NCBI RefSeq assembly: GCF_002356315.1
Contig: NZ_AP018164.1
Location: 4,092,001 to 4,156,000 of the forward strand
DNA from: Mycobacterium shigaense
Lineage (GTDB): Bacteria; Actinomycetota; Actinomycetes; Mycobacteriales; Mycobacteriaceae
DNA length: 64,000 nucleotides
Reading direction: 5' to 3'
The notes under the pieces were generated by a model. The model was not told the DNA's origin. It worked only from the letters and a program-made list of their open reading frames with translations, and did not search any database. The translations under genes were made by a program, and so were the position numbers. Within the stretch, counting starts at the first letter, position 1. The number at the start of each line of letters is the position of its first letter. This document shows, piece after piece, positions 23,570 through 32,767 of the stretch.

Positions 23570-26152
23570 CTACGCTGCGAGCGGGCTGTAGTCGGTGGTG
23601 CGCTGACGCGCCGGGCGGCCGATTCCCTCGGCGATGGCGGTCAGCTCCGCCAACGTCTTCGCCGACCCGTGCTCGGAGCCGGCCATCCGCGAAATGGTTT
23701 CCTCCATCAGCGTGCCGCCCAGGTCGTTGGCGCCGCCGTTGAGCATCACCTGGGTGCGCTCAGTACCGAGCTTCACCCAGCTGGTCTGGATCTGGGAGAT
23801 GCGGCCGTGCAACATGATTCGGGCCAACGCATGCACCGCCCGGTTATCGCGATGCGTGGGCCCCGGACGGGCCGCGCCCGCCAGATACAACGGGGAACTC
23901 TGGTGCACGAACGGCAGCGGCACGAATTCGGTGAAACCGCCTGTGCGGTCCTGGATCTCGCGCAGCACGTTGAGGTGGCTGACCCAGTGCCGGGGGCTGT
24001 CGACGTGCCCGTACATCATGGTCGACGACGAGCGCAGACCCACCTCGTGCGCCGTCGACACGATCTCGATCCACAGTGACGTCGGCAGCTTGCCCTTGGT
24101 CAGCACCCAGCGCACCTCGTCGTCGAGGATCTCGGCGGCGGTGCCGGGGATGGTTCCCAGCCCGGCCTCACGCAGGCTGATCAGCCACTCACGAATGCTC
24201 AACCCGCTCTTGGTGACCCCGTTGGCGATTTCCATCGGCGAGAACGCATGCACGTGCATCGAGGGCACCCGGGCCTTCACGGCCCGCACCAGGTCGGCGT
24301 ACCCGGTGACCGGCAACTCCGGATCGATGCCGCCCTGCATGCAGACCTCGGTCGCGCCTTCGACGTGCGCCTCCCAGGCCCGATCGGCAACCTCCTGCGC
24401 CGACAGCGAATACGCGTCGGCGTCTCCCTTGCGTTGCGCGAACGCGCAGAACCGACATCCGGTGTAGCAGATGTTGGTGAAGTTGATGTTGCGGTTCACG
24501 ACGAACGTCACGTCGTCGCCCACGACGTCGCGGCGCAACGAATCTGCCAGCGCGGCAACCGCTTCCAGCGCAGGCCCGTCGGCGGTCGCAAGAGCCAGGT
24601 ACTCGTCGTCGCTGCAGCCCGCGGGATCGCGTTCGGCCGAGGCGAGCGCGGCGAGCACGTCGGAGTCCAGGCGCTCTGGCACTGTGGCGCCTTGGGCGGC
24701 CAGTTCGTGCACGTGTGCGCGGATGGATTCCCAGTCGCCGAAGGCGCTGTCGAGGTCGCTGCGAGCCTCGCTGTTGCGGCCCTCGGTGTCGATCGCGGCA
24801 TTGAGGTCGACGCGACCGGCCGACTGTGCGTCGTCGGGCTCCTGCCAGGGCAGGCCCGCCGGATTGACGTCGCGCGCCAGGCCCGTCGCCGGGTCGGCCA
24901 GCGCCGCAACGTGTCCGCTTACCCGCGGGTCGATCCACGCGGCGCCCGCCTGAACGTACTTGGGTTGCGCGGTCAGCCGCTGCACCAGGTCGTAACCGGC
25001 CTCGGCGGTCACGGCGTCGAGTTCGTCCAGGGCCGGCCACGGCCGCTCCGGGTTGACGTGATCCGGGGTCAGCGGTGATACCCCACCCCAGTCGTCGACG
25101 CCGGCGGCGATCAGCGCCAGGCATTCGTCGCGCGACACCAAGTTGGGCGGCGCCTGGATGCGCATGCCGGGCCCCAGGACCAGCCGCGCCACCGCCACCG
25201 TCGCCAGGTAATCCTCGATCCCGGCATCGGGGACACCGGCCATCGCGGTATGTTGCTTGGCCCGGAAGTTCTGCACGATCACTTCCTGGACATGCCCGAA
25301 CTCCTTGTGCGACTTGCGAATCGCGTGCAAGGTATCGGCGCGTTCGGCCAGCGTCTCGCCGATGCCGACCAGCAGACCGGTGGTGAACGGAATGGACAAC
25401 CGGCCCGCGTCGGTGAGCGCGCGCAGCCGCACTGCCGGATCCTTGTCCGGGCTGCCGTAGTGCGCAAGCCCTCTCGTCTCGAACAGCCGCCGCGAGGTCG
25501 TCTCCAGCATCATGCCCATCGACGGCGCCACCGGTTTGAGCCGCGACATCTCCGACCACGTCATCACGCCCGGGTTCAGGTGCGGCAACAGGCCGGTCTC
25601 CTCGAGCACCCGGATCGACATCGCCCGCACGTAGGACAGCGTGGAATCGTACCCCCGCTCGTCGAGCCACTTCCGGGCCTCGGGCCACCGATCCTCGGGC
25701 CGGTCACCGAGGGTGAATAGCGCTTCCTTGCAGCCGAGTTCGGCCCCGCGCCGGGCGACGTCGAGAATCTCGTCGGGCTCCATGTACAGCCCGGCGCCCC
25801 GAGCGCGCAGCTTGCCCGGCACGGTGACGAAGGTGCAGTAGTGGCAGCTGTCCCGGCACAGATGCGTCACCGGAATGAAGACCTTGCGCGAGTAGGTGAT
25901 GGGCAGCCGGCCGCGCGGGCCGCGCCGGCCGGCCGATTCCAGGCCCGCATCGCGTACCCGCGCCGCGCTGGCGCACAATTCGGCCAGATCGTCGCCGCGG
26001 GCGGTCATCGCCAGCGCCGCCTCGTCGATGTTGAGCGCGACCCCGTCGCGCGCGCGGCGCAGCACCCGCCGCAGCCCGGACGCGTTGACCTTCGGTGGGA
26101 CGACGGGACTCGGCAGGGCGGTGGGCTCCGATGGTTCCTGTGTCACAGGCAC
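23570..26152 (-). CDS. fbiC: FbiC, F0 synthase for coenzyme F420
   Basis: A protein of about 860 residues with two radical-SAM domains, CofG-like then CofH-like. Cluster motifs are CRDSCHYC (first) and CYTGCRFC (second). It joins tyrosine and 5-amino-6-ribitylamino-uracil to make the deazaflavin F0. F420 is used by the LLM oxidoreductase and the Rv1155-like protein in this window. The frame opens at 26197; I prefer GTG 26152 (or 26146) because the family similarity starts at TALPSPVVPP. No strong ribosome site is seen at any of these starts. The 200 bases between it and TB8.4 hold nothing I recognise. Confidence 0.96.
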   Translation of the reverse strand: MPVTQEPSEPTALPSPVVPPKVNASGLRRVLRRARDGVALNIDEAALAMTARGDDLAELCASAARVRDAGLESAGRRGPRGRLPITYSRKVFIPVTHLCRDSCHYCTFVTVPGKLRARGAGLYMEPDEILDVARRGAELGCKEALFTLGDRPEDRWPEARKWLDERGYDSTLSYVRAMSIRVLEETGLLPHLNPGVMTWSEMSRLKPVAPSMGMMLETTSRRLFETRGLAHYGSPDKDPAVRLRALTDAGRLSIPFTTGLLVGIGETLAERADTLHAIRKSHKEFGHVQEVIVQNFRAKQHTAMAGVPDAGIEDYLATVAVARLVLGPGMRIQAPPNLVSRDECLALIAAGVDDWGGVSPLTPDHVNPERPWPALDELDAVTAEAGYDLVQRLTAQPKYVQAGAAWIDPRVSGHVAALADPATGLARDVNPAGLPWQEPDDAQSAGRVDLNAAIDTEGRNSEARSDLDSAFGDWESIRAHVHELAAQGATVPERLDSDVLAALASAERDPAGCSDDEYLALATADGPALEAVAALADSLRRDVVGDDVTFVVNRNINFTNICYTGCRFCAFAQRKGDADAYSLSAQEVADRAWEAHVEGATEVCMQGGIDPELPVTGYADLVRAVKARVPSMHVHAFSPMEIANGVTKSGLSIREWLISLREAGLGTIPGTAAEILDDEVRWVLTKGKLPTSLWIEIVSTAHEVGLRSSSTMMYGHVDSPRHWVSHLNVLREIQDRTGGFTEFVPLPFVHQSSPLYLAGAARPGPTHRDNRAVHALARIMLHGRISQIQTSWVKLGTERTQVMLNGGANDLGGTLMEETISRMAGSEHGSAKTLAELTAIAEGIGRPARQRTTDYSPLAA

Positions 26153-26293
26153 GTTGGTGTAACTTTCCGGCGATTGAATTTCATCCGCGCGTCCCAAGAA
26201 ATTTCGGTGACGACGGCGGGTGACATAAGCAAGACAGTAGCTCCCACGCCCGGCCCCGACGCGGTCGACCGGCCCGGCGAGCGGGGCGCAATG

Positions 26294-26755
26294 TCAGCCG
26301 TGATACCCGCGCCGCCATAACACCCAGACCGGCGGCACGACCCCCAGCACGATCAGCAGCAGGGCGCCGTAGGCCAGCAGACCCTGACCGCCCAGGATGA
26401 TGTCATCCGCGGGACCGCCCATGCTGATCACGGCGACGGTCAACAGCCACGTCCACAACGGCAGTGCGGCCAACCGCGGCGACTTGGTCCACCGGCCCGC
26501 GGCCCAGACCAGCGCCGCGTTGACCAACCCGGATATCAATCCGCTGATCGGAAATGGGACGGAACCGATGTAGGAAGGAAGCAGCAGCGCCCCGGCAAGT
26601 GCGGACAGGATCCCGTCGACGGCCAACAGGGCGAGCACCACGCCGCGGATAGCCGGGTCTACGGCGCCGGTGTCTTCGACCGGCGCGATGCGTGGCTTGG
26701 TTTCGGTCAGGTCGGGACGCTGTCGATATTCGACATGATCGAGCCGATGACCCAC
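26294..26755 (-). CDS. four-helix membrane protein, Rv1171-like
   Basis: A 153-residue protein with four hydrophobic segments (GVVLALLAVDGILSALAGALL; PISGLISGLVNAALVW; LPLWTWLLTVAVISM; AYGALLLIVLGVVPPVWVLW) and a basic tail, matching my memory of Rv1171. Function is unknown. The only in-frame GTG upstream is 26755, which overlaps the 35-residue ORF by 49 bases. A CTG overlapping that ORF's stop codon (CTGA, 26710-26707) would give a start nearer the conserved part (TETKPRIAPVED). The start is therefore uncertain. Confidence 0.75.
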   Translation of the reverse strand: MGHRLDHVEYRQRPDLTETKPRIAPVEDTGAVDPAIRGVVLALLAVDGILSALAGALLLPSYIGSVPFPISGLISGLVNAALVWAAGRWTKSPRLAALPLWTWLLTVAVISMGGPADDIILGGQGLLAYGALLLIVLGVVPPVWVLWRRGYHG

Positions 26756-26814
26756 TGCAGGCTGTCCAGCCGGTCCTGCCAGTGCTGCTGATTAGGGTCC
26801 AGGTCGGGGTCCAT
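26707..26814 (-). CDS. 35-residue small protein between mshB and the Rv1171-like gene
   Basis: ATG 26814 with GGAAGG six bases upstream opens a 35-codon frame (MDPDLDPNQQHWQDRLDSLQ, ending SNIDSVPT) that stops at 26707. It is acidic and predicted to be helical, and sits 33 bases after the mshB stop on the same strand. The ribosome site and placement make it a credible gene. I do not recognise a family. Confidence 0.55.
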   Translation of the reverse strand: MDPDLDPNQQHWQDRLDSLQWVIGSIMSNIDSVPT

Positions 26815-26829
26815 GCGTGTTCCTTCCGT

Positions 26830-26848
26830 GGCTGCCTCTTTGGCAGCC
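26830..26848 (-). repeat. perfect hairpin at the end of mshB
   Basis: GGCTGCC and GGCAGCC pair with a five-base loop, touching the mshB stop codon. It lies just before the ribosome site of the 35-residue ORF, so it may attenuate or stabilise the mRNA end. No U-run follows. Confidence 0.45.
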
Positions 26849-27750
26849 TACCGCGTACCGGACACGGCGAAACCGAGTCCCGCGAGCAGGTCTGTCTCCC
26901 AGCCGCGCTCGTCGCGGTCCCCCGCCGAGCCGGCGACCAGCACGTAGTGCTCGTCGCCCAGGATCGGCAGCGCCATGTTGTTGGACAGGGCGCAGGCACG
27001 TCCCGTCGGGCCGACCACCACCTGGGTCGCGTGCGCGGCGAGCGCCGCCGATTTCGCCGTGCGCCCCGCCGCCCCGGTGCGCACGACGGCGTCGATCTCG
27101 TCGTCGGCGTAGCCGAAGTCGAACTCCTCGCGCGGCGGAATCGCCCACCCGGGCAGCAGGTCGTCGCTCCCCAGCGCGGCCCAGCCGGCGTCGAATGCGC
27201 TGTCGGCCAGCACGGTCCAGTAGAACTTCGGCACCTGCCATGGCCGGCCCGGATAATCGGCGCCGCCCGCCGCGGCGACCGCGGCCGCGGTGATCTTGTG
27301 GGTGCGGACGTGGTCGGGGTGGCCGTAGCCGCCGTTGGGGTCGTAGGTGACGACCACGTGCGGGCGCTGCTCGCGAATGATCGTGACGAGCTCCCCGACT
27401 GCTTCGCGCTCGTCGGCGTCGACGAACCGCGGCCGGCGCCGCTTTTCGGTGCCGGCCATGCCCGAGTCACGCCAGCGGCCGGCGCCGCCGAGATAGATGG
27501 GTCCCTCGACCCCGAGCACCTGCAACGCCGCGGTGAGCTCGCCAATTCGGTAGCCGCCCAACTGGTCTGCGTGATCGACCGCGAGCTGCGCCCAGCGGTC
27601 GCCGATCACCTCGCCCTCTTCGCCCAGCGTGCAGGTGACGACCCACACCTGCGCCCCGCGGGCGGTGTAGTGCGCGATGGTGGCGCCGTTGCTGAGGCTC
27701 TCGTCGTCGGGATGCGCGTGCACGAACAGTAGCCGGGGAGTCTCAGGCAT
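26848..27750 (-). CDS. mshB: MshB, GlcNAc-Ins deacetylase of mycothiol synthesis
   Basis: A 300-residue zinc metalloenzyme of the LmbE/PIG-L fold. HAHPDDES (His13, Asp16) and the downstream GYGHPDHVRTH provide the metal and catalytic residues. It deacetylates 1-O-(2-acetamido-glucopyranosyl)-inositol in mycothiol synthesis. The start ATG is six bases from a TAGGGT box, so its mRNA is probably leaderless. The gene is divergent from a TetR regulator with 56 bases between starts. Confidence 0.96.
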   Translation of the reverse strand: MPETPRLLFVHAHPDDESLSNGATIAHYTARGAQVWVVTCTLGEEGEVIGDRWAQLAVDHADQLGGYRIGELTAALQVLGVEGPIYLGGAGRWRDSGMAGTEKRRRPRFVDADEREAVGELVTIIREQRPHVVVTYDPNGGYGHPDHVRTHKITAAAVAAAGGADYPGRPWQVPKFYWTVLADSAFDAGWAALGSDDLLPGWAIPPREEFDFGYADDEIDAVVRTGAAGRTAKSAALAAHATQVVVGPTGRACALSNNMALPILGDEHYVLVAGSAGDRDERGWETDLLAGLGFAVSGTR

Positions 27751-27756
27751 GGACGC

Positions 27757-27800
27757 ACCCTACCGCGGGGGCAGCAGAAAGGAACGGCGATGGCTACTAT
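27757..27800. promoter_or_regulatory. divergent leaderless promoters of mshB and the TetR gene
   Basis: Minus-strand TAGGGT (27762-27757) ends six bases before the mshB ATG. Plus-strand TACTAT (27795-27800) ends six bases before the TetR ATG. Both would place the transcription start at or beside the start codon. The two boxes are only 32 bases apart, so one bound regulator could control both. Confidence 0.55.
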
Positions 27801-27806
27801 CGTGAA

Positions 27807-28439
27807 ATGCCGCACGCGACCCAGGCCGCCCCGAAATACAGCCGCAGCCGTCGGCGAGGCGAGGTGCTCGAACGTGCGCTTTACGAAGCCACGCTGGCCG
27901 AGCTTTCCGAAGTCGGATACGGCGGGCTGACGATGGAAGGGATCGCCGCGCGCGCCCACACCGGCAAGGCGGCGCTGTACCGACGGTGGGCCTGCAAGCG
28001 CGACCTGGTGCACGGCGCACTGGTTTTCGCGCTACCGCCGGTGCCCGAGCCGCGCTCCGGGCGCTCCGCGAGGGACAGCCTGCTGACGGTGTTCACCGCG
28101 CACCGCGACCTACTGGCGGGCAAGACCGCGTTCCCGGGCATGGACACCATCCAGCAGCTCTTGCACGAACCCGAGATGCGCGCCATCTTCGCCGACGCCG
28201 TGGTATGCCCGCGCCTGCAGATCGTCGATTCGATCCTGCACAGGGCCATCGAGGACGGCGACCTGGATCCGGCCACGCTGACCCCGCTGAGCTCGCGCGT
28301 CGGGCCGGCGTTGATCAATCACCACTTCCTGCTCACCGGGGAACCGCCAAATCGGCGGGAACTGAACCTAATCGTCGACACGGTGATTCCGCCCCGGGAC
28401 GACGACAGCGTCGGCCAGCTGATCGGCGCGGTCGGCTAG
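27807..28439 (+). CDS. TetR-family regulator, Rv1167c-like
   Basis: A 210-residue repressor. The helix-turn-helix is LTMEGIAARAHTGKAALYRRW (about residues 42-62), and the ligand domain is all-helical. It is divergent from mshB and convergent with lpqW; its TAG and the lpqW TAG overlap in CTAG. The likely target is the shared promoter region, including its own. The ligand is unknown. Confidence 0.85.
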   Translation: MPHATQAAPKYSRSRRRGEVLERALYEATLAELSEVGYGGLTMEGIAARAHTGKAALYRRWACKRDLVHGALVFALPPVPEPRSGRSARDSLLTVFTAHRDLLAGKTAFPGMDTIQQLLHEPEMRAIFADAVVCPRLQIVDSILHRAIEDGDLDPATLTPLSSRVGPALINHHFLLTGEPPNRRELNLIVDTVIPPRDDDSVGQLIGAVG

Positions 28440-30322
28440 GGCCCGGTCTTGATCCACTGGCCGGCATCACCGACGATGCCGACCGGTACCGCGCCCGACA
28501 GGCTGACGTTCTGCACGCTCGGGCCGGCCGCGACGATCGTGGTGTCCTGCAGGATCGGCAACACCGTCGACATGTTCCATAGTCGCGGTTCGACGGCGGT
28601 GATCACGTCGTTGATGTTCTTGGTGCCGTTGAGGGCGGCGTCGATGTTCGACTGAACGCTGTGATCGCAGATCCCGGACAGGTTCGACGGCGCCTGTACC
28701 AGGGCGCCGGGATCGGGCGGATGACTGGGCGGGCTCGGTGACGGCGACGGCGACGGCGACGGCGAGCCGGGCGGCGGCGCGCCCGGCCGCGTGGACACCG
28801 GCACATTCGACGGCGCGCCGCTGGTCGGGACGGCCGTGGCCTCGATGGCGGGACAGCCGTACCGCGAGGCCAGCAGCGTCGCCAGGTTTCCGCCGGCCTG
28901 ATGCCAGCCGACGATGGCGTCCACCTGGTGGTTGTTCAGGGCGTCGCGGTACAGGGTGACCGGGTCCAGGGACGCCACCGACGCGGCAATCCCGACGCTG
29001 CGCAGCTGGTCGGCCACCGTGTTCGCCACGGCCACCGAGGTTGGGTCATTCGACGCCACCCCGATCGCCAGGGTCAGTTGTTGACCGTCCTTGCTGATGC
29101 GGCCGCGGATGACCTCGGGCGGGCCGCCGGGTGGCGGGGTCGGCGCCGCCGACGTGTTGCCCTCGACCTGGTAGCCGGCCTCGCCGAACAGCGCGAGCGC
29201 CGCCGTCTTGGTCATCGCGGGCGGCGCGGTCGGCACGTAGCCCGGGTCGCTGGGCGATCGGATCTGGGCCTGGGCCAGCGTGACCGTGTTGTCGCTGCCG
29301 GCCCCGACCGCGGCCAGCAGGTCCACGTCCAGCAGCCCCAGCAGCGCCTTGCGGACTGGAGTTTCGGCCAGTTTGGGCTCGTTGGCACGCAGCGTGAGCT
29401 GCATGACCCGCGGCGTGACGATCCGGGCGGTCCGCACGTCGGGGATCGCGGACAACTGGGCGAAAGCCGCCGAACCGCCGTGCACCTGGGCCACCTGGGT
29501 GTCGCCGTTGCGGACCGAATCGGCCAGTGCCGCCGGCGCACCGGCGCGGCGGAACAGGACCAGCGCGGGCTTGGCCGGCGGGCCCCAGTAGCGGTCGTTG
29601 CGGGCGATCAGGATCTCGTCGCGCTGCGGGTCGATGTTTTCCACCCGGAACTGGCCGCCGGTCACTGGCAGCGCCCGCGCCAGCCCGGCCGCGAAGCCGC
29701 CGGGCACGTCCTTGACGATGTGGGCCGGCAGCAGATTGCTGAACAGTTCCTTCCACGCCGGATACGGCTGAGCGAAGGTGACCACGGCCTGCTTGCCGCC
29801 TTCGAGCGACTGCACCCCGGTGATCAGGTCATAACCGGCCGGATCGACTACCCCCGGCTGGGTGACCATCTGATGCCACAAGTACCAGAAGTCGTCGGCG
29901 CCGATCGGGGCGTTGTCGGTCCACTGCGCCTCGGGCCGGATCTTGTAGGTCACCGTGAACGGGTTCTGACTCGTCACCTCGGCCGACACCAGCAAGGTCG
30001 GGTCCAGCTCCCAGCGCGACCCGGTCGGCGTGTTGGGATCGGGCACCGGCCGAAATGCGCTGGGCAATACCAGCGCGCTGATCGCCGCGTTCACCGGCGA
30101 CAGATCCGACAGCAGATGCGGATTGAATCCGGCGCCGATCGAGTCGATACCCATGATGATCTGGCTGACCCGAGCCGGGGGCGGCGGCGCGTTGTGCGGC
30201 GTATCGGTGCTCTGCGGCGCCGGCGGCGGGTTCACGGTGCAAGCCGCCAGCGTCAACCCCGTCACGGCGAGCAGCATGCCGATCATCAGGATGACGTGAC
30301 GGGCCCGATGTAGCACGACCAT
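28436..30322 (-). CDS. lpqW: LpqW lipoprotein, regulator of PIM/LAM synthesis
   Basis: A protein of 628 residues with a lipobox (LTLAAC, Cys about 28 from the chosen start) and a family-5 extracellular solute-binding fold. LpqW steers phosphatidylinositol mannosides toward lipoarabinomannan and genetically interacts with PimE, which is encoded 4 kb away here. I chose ATG 30322 (MVVLHRARHVILMIG) as a proper signal-peptide start; the frame also opens at 30337. A Ser-Pro repeat lies in the C-terminal half. It is 16 bases downstream of typA and may be co-transcribed. Confidence 0.93.
   Translation of the reverse strand: MVVLHRARHVILMIGMLLAVTGLTLAACTVNPPPAPQSTDTPHNAPPPPARVSQIIMGIDSIGAGFNPHLLSDLSPVNAAISALVLPSAFRPVPDPNTPTGSRWELDPTLLVSAEVTSQNPFTVTYKIRPEAQWTDNAPIGADDFWYLWHQMVTQPGVVDPAGYDLITGVQSLEGGKQAVVTFAQPYPAWKELFSNLLPAHIVKDVPGGFAAGLARALPVTGGQFRVENIDPQRDEILIARNDRYWGPPAKPALVLFRRAGAPAALADSVRNGDTQVAQVHGGSAAFAQLSAIPDVRTARIVTPRVMQLTLRANEPKLAETPVRKALLGLLDVDLLAAVGAGSDNTVTLAQAQIRSPSDPGYVPTAPPAMTKTAALALFGEAGYQVEGNTSAAPTPPPGGPPEVIRGRISKDGQQLTLAIGVASNDPTSVAVANTVADQLRSVGIAASVASLDPVTLYRDALNNHQVDAIVGWHQAGGNLATLLASRYGCPAIEATAVPTSGAPSNVPVSTRPGAPPPGSPSPSPSPSPSPPSHPPDPGALVQAPSNLSGICDHSVQSNIDAALNGTKNINDVITAVEPRLWNMSTVLPILQDTTIVAAGPSVQNVSLSGAVPVGIVGDAGQWIKTGP
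28740..28763 (-). repeat. hexanucleotide repeat (GACGGC)4 in lpqW
   Basis: Four exact copies of a six-base unit encode part of a Pro-Ser-Pro-Ser linker in LpqW. Gains or losses of units would stay in frame and change linker length. Confidence 0.8.
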
Positions 30323-30338
30323 GAGGTTATCGAGCAAA

Positions 30339-32228
30339 TCAACCCCGGGCTTTGGCGCGGGAACGGCTGCGGGCCCGGGACGTGGCGTCCAGTTCGACCT
30401 TGCGGACCCGCACGATCTCCGGCGTCACCTCGACGCACTCGTCGGCGGCGCAGAATTCCATGGCACCTTCCAGGTCCAGCTCCAGCGGCTTGGCCAGGGT
30501 CTCGATGACGTCGGCGGTCGACGACCGCATGTTGGTCAGCTTCTTTTCCCGGGTGACGTTGATGTCGAGATCCTCTGGGCGCGGGTTGATTCCGACGACC
30601 ATGCCCTCGTAGGTGTCCTGCCCGGGGTCGACGAAGAACTGCCCCCGGTCCGCGAGCTGAATCATCGCGAACGGCGTGATGGTGCCGGAGCGGTCGGACA
30701 CCAGCGAGCCGGTGTGGCGGGCCCGGATCTCCCCCGCCCACGGCCGGTAGCCGTCGAACACGGCGTTGGCGATGCCGGTGCCCCGGGTCAGCGTGAGAAA
30801 GTCCGTCCGGAACCCGATCAGGCCGCGGCTGGGGACGATGAAGTCCATCCGGACCCAGCCCGCCGCGTGGTTGGCCATCTCCTCCATGCGGCCCTTGCGC
30901 CCGGCCATCAGCTGGGTGATGGCGCCGACGAACTCCTCGGGGCAGTCGATCGTCATCGCCTCGAACGGTTCGTGCAGCTTGCCGTCGATCGTCTTGGTGA
31001 CGACCTGCGGCTTGCCGACGGTCAGCTCGAAGCCCTCCCGGCGCATCTGTTCGACCAGCACGGCCAGGGCGAGCTCGCCGCGGCCCTGCACCTCCCAGGC
31101 GTCGGGCCGACCGATGTCGACCACCCGGATCGACACGTTGCCGACCAGCTCGGCGTCCAGCCGGTTGCGGACCATGCGGGCGGTCAGCTTGTGGCCGGAC
31201 ACCTTGCCCGCCAGCGGCGAGGTGTTGGTGCCGATCGTCACCGAGATCGCCGGCTCGTCGACGGTGATGCGCGGCAGCGCGTGGGCGTGGTCGGGATCGG
31301 CCAACGTGTCGCCGATCATGATCTCGGGCAGCCCGGCGACCGCGACGATGTCGCCGGCGATCGCCTCGTTGGTGGGGGTGCGTTCGACGCCCTCGGTCGC
31401 CAGGAGCTCGGTGATCTTGGCGCTGGTGATGACGGGCAGGCCGTCGACCTCGCGCATCCAGGCGACCTGCTGCCCCTTGCGGATCTTGCCGTTGTAGATG
31501 CGGATCAGCGCGAGCCGCCCCAGGAAGGCCGACGCGTCGAGGTTGGTCACCAGCGCCTGCAGCGGCGCCTTCGGATCCCCCGACGGCGGCGGGATGTGCT
31601 CCATCAGCACGTCGAACAGCGGGTCGAGGTTGTCGCCGGCGGGCACCTCGCCGTCGGCGGGCTGCTCGGTGCTGGCGATGCCGGCGCGCCCGGACGCGTA
31701 CAAGGTCGGCAGGCCGAGCGCGTGCTCGGCGGCCGCGGCCGCCTCGTCGTCCAGATCCGCCGCGACGTCGAGCAATAGGTCGTGGCTGGCCTCCACCACC
31801 TCGGTGATGCGGGCGTCGGGCCGGTCGGTCTTGTTGACGACCAGGATGACCGGCAGATGGGCGGCCAGGGCCTTGCGCAGTACGAACCGGGTCTGCGGCA
31901 ACGGGCCCTCGGACGCGTCGACCAGCAGCAGCACCCCGTCGACCATGGACAGCCCGCGTTCCACCTCGCCCCCGAAGTCGGCGTGGCCCGGGGTGTCGAT
32001 CACATTGATGACGGTCACCGATCCGTCCGCGTTGCGGCGGTGCACGGCGGTGTTCTTGGCCAGGATGGTGATGCCCTTTTCCTTTTCCAGGTCACCGCTG
32101 TCCATGATGCGTTCCTGCGTGTCATCCCCACGATGGGTCAGCGCGCCGGACTGGCGCAGCATCGCGTCGACGAGGGTGGTTTTGCCGTGGTCGACGTGGG
32201 CGACGATGGCGACGTTGCGGAATGGCAC
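30339..32228 (-). CDS. typA: TypA/BipA translational GTPase
   Basis: A 629-residue ribosome-associated GTPase. Motifs: AHVDHGKTTL (G1), GITILAKNT (G2), DTPGHADFG (G3), NKTD (G4), followed by EF-G-like domains and the BipA C-terminal domain with a basic tail. It acts in ribosome assembly and stress adaptation. The frame opens at 32363, but homology begins at VPFRNVAIVAHVD, so GTG 32228 is the start. No strong ribosome site is visible. In M. tuberculosis narGHJI lies between typA and mutT2; here they are 139 bases apart. Confidence 0.96.
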   Translation of the reverse strand: MPFRNVAIVAHVDHGKTTLVDAMLRQSGALTHRGDDTQERIMDSGDLEKEKGITILAKNTAVHRRNADGSVTVINVIDTPGHADFGGEVERGLSMVDGVLLLVDASEGPLPQTRFVLRKALAAHLPVILVVNKTDRPDARITEVVEASHDLLLDVAADLDDEAAAAAEHALGLPTLYASGRAGIASTEQPADGEVPAGDNLDPLFDVLMEHIPPPSGDPKAPLQALVTNLDASAFLGRLALIRIYNGKIRKGQQVAWMREVDGLPVITSAKITELLATEGVERTPTNEAIAGDIVAVAGLPEIMIGDTLADPDHAHALPRITVDEPAISVTIGTNTSPLAGKVSGHKLTARMVRNRLDAELVGNVSIRVVDIGRPDAWEVQGRGELALAVLVEQMRREGFELTVGKPQVVTKTIDGKLHEPFEAMTIDCPEEFVGAITQLMAGRKGRMEEMANHAAGWVRMDFIVPSRGLIGFRTDFLTLTRGTGIANAVFDGYRPWAGEIRARHTGSLVSDRSGTITPFAMIQLADRGQFFVDPGQDTYEGMVVGINPRPEDLDINVTREKKLTNMRSSTADVIETLAKPLELDLEGAMEFCAADECVEVTPEIVRVRKVELDATSRARSRSRAKARG

Positions 32229-32367
32229 GTCGGTGATTCTGGCAGCGGGGGGCTGAGAAGGCGAACTGGCTAGCGAAGCGGCAGGTGGCCAGCGCCTCGT
32301 CACCAACCCCGGCGGCGCGGCGCCGACCCGACCCATTGACCCTTGTCGGTCGGCTCGCGGCACCAGC

Positions 32368-32760
32368 TCAGAGCGCCGCGGCCAGGGCGCCTAGCCACTC
32401 CCGGTCGGCCGGCACCCAGTCGACGTCCGCCAACTCGGCCGCGCTCACCCAGCGCAACGCGCGGTGATCGTGCGGCCGCGGTTCGCCCCGCAGCAGCCGC
32501 ACCCGATAGGCCCGCAGCGTCACCGCGCCGTCCAGCACGATGTCGCCGCCGAGCCGGTCTCCCACGACGACGTCGCCGGCCGCCACGCCCAGCTCCTCGG
32601 CCAATTCGCGGGCCAGCGCGGCAGGCTCGGTCTCGCCGCTCGCGACCTTGCCGCCGGGAAGCTCCCAGCGGCCGGCCAACTCCGGCGGGCGCGCGCGTTG
32701 CGCCACCAAGACGGTGGAGCTGCGGATGACGGCCCCGGCAACGACGATCTGGGCGGGCAC
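32368..32760 (-). CDS. mutT2: MutT2 Nudix hydrolase
   Basis: A 130-residue nucleotide-pool sanitising enzyme. The Nudix box is GGKVASGETEPAALARELAE followed by ELGV, with the catalytic REL-EE glutamates in place. The closest match is MutT2 (Rv1160), which hydrolyses oxidised or methylated dCTP-type nucleotides. It lies seven bases after the LLM oxidoreductase stop and is probably translated from the same mRNA. Confidence 0.92.
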   Translation of the reverse strand: MPAQIVVAGAVIRSSTVLVAQRARPPELAGRWELPGGKVASGETEPAALARELAEELGVAAGDVVVGDRLGGDIVLDGAVTLRAYRVRLLRGEPRPHDHRALRWVSAAELADVDWVPADREWLGALAAAL

Positions 32761-32767
32761 GGCCGCC

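Noticed and set aside
32229..32363. 45-residue N-terminal extension of typA
   Set aside because: TypA homology starts at PFRNVAIVAHVDHGK; the extension is low-complexity.
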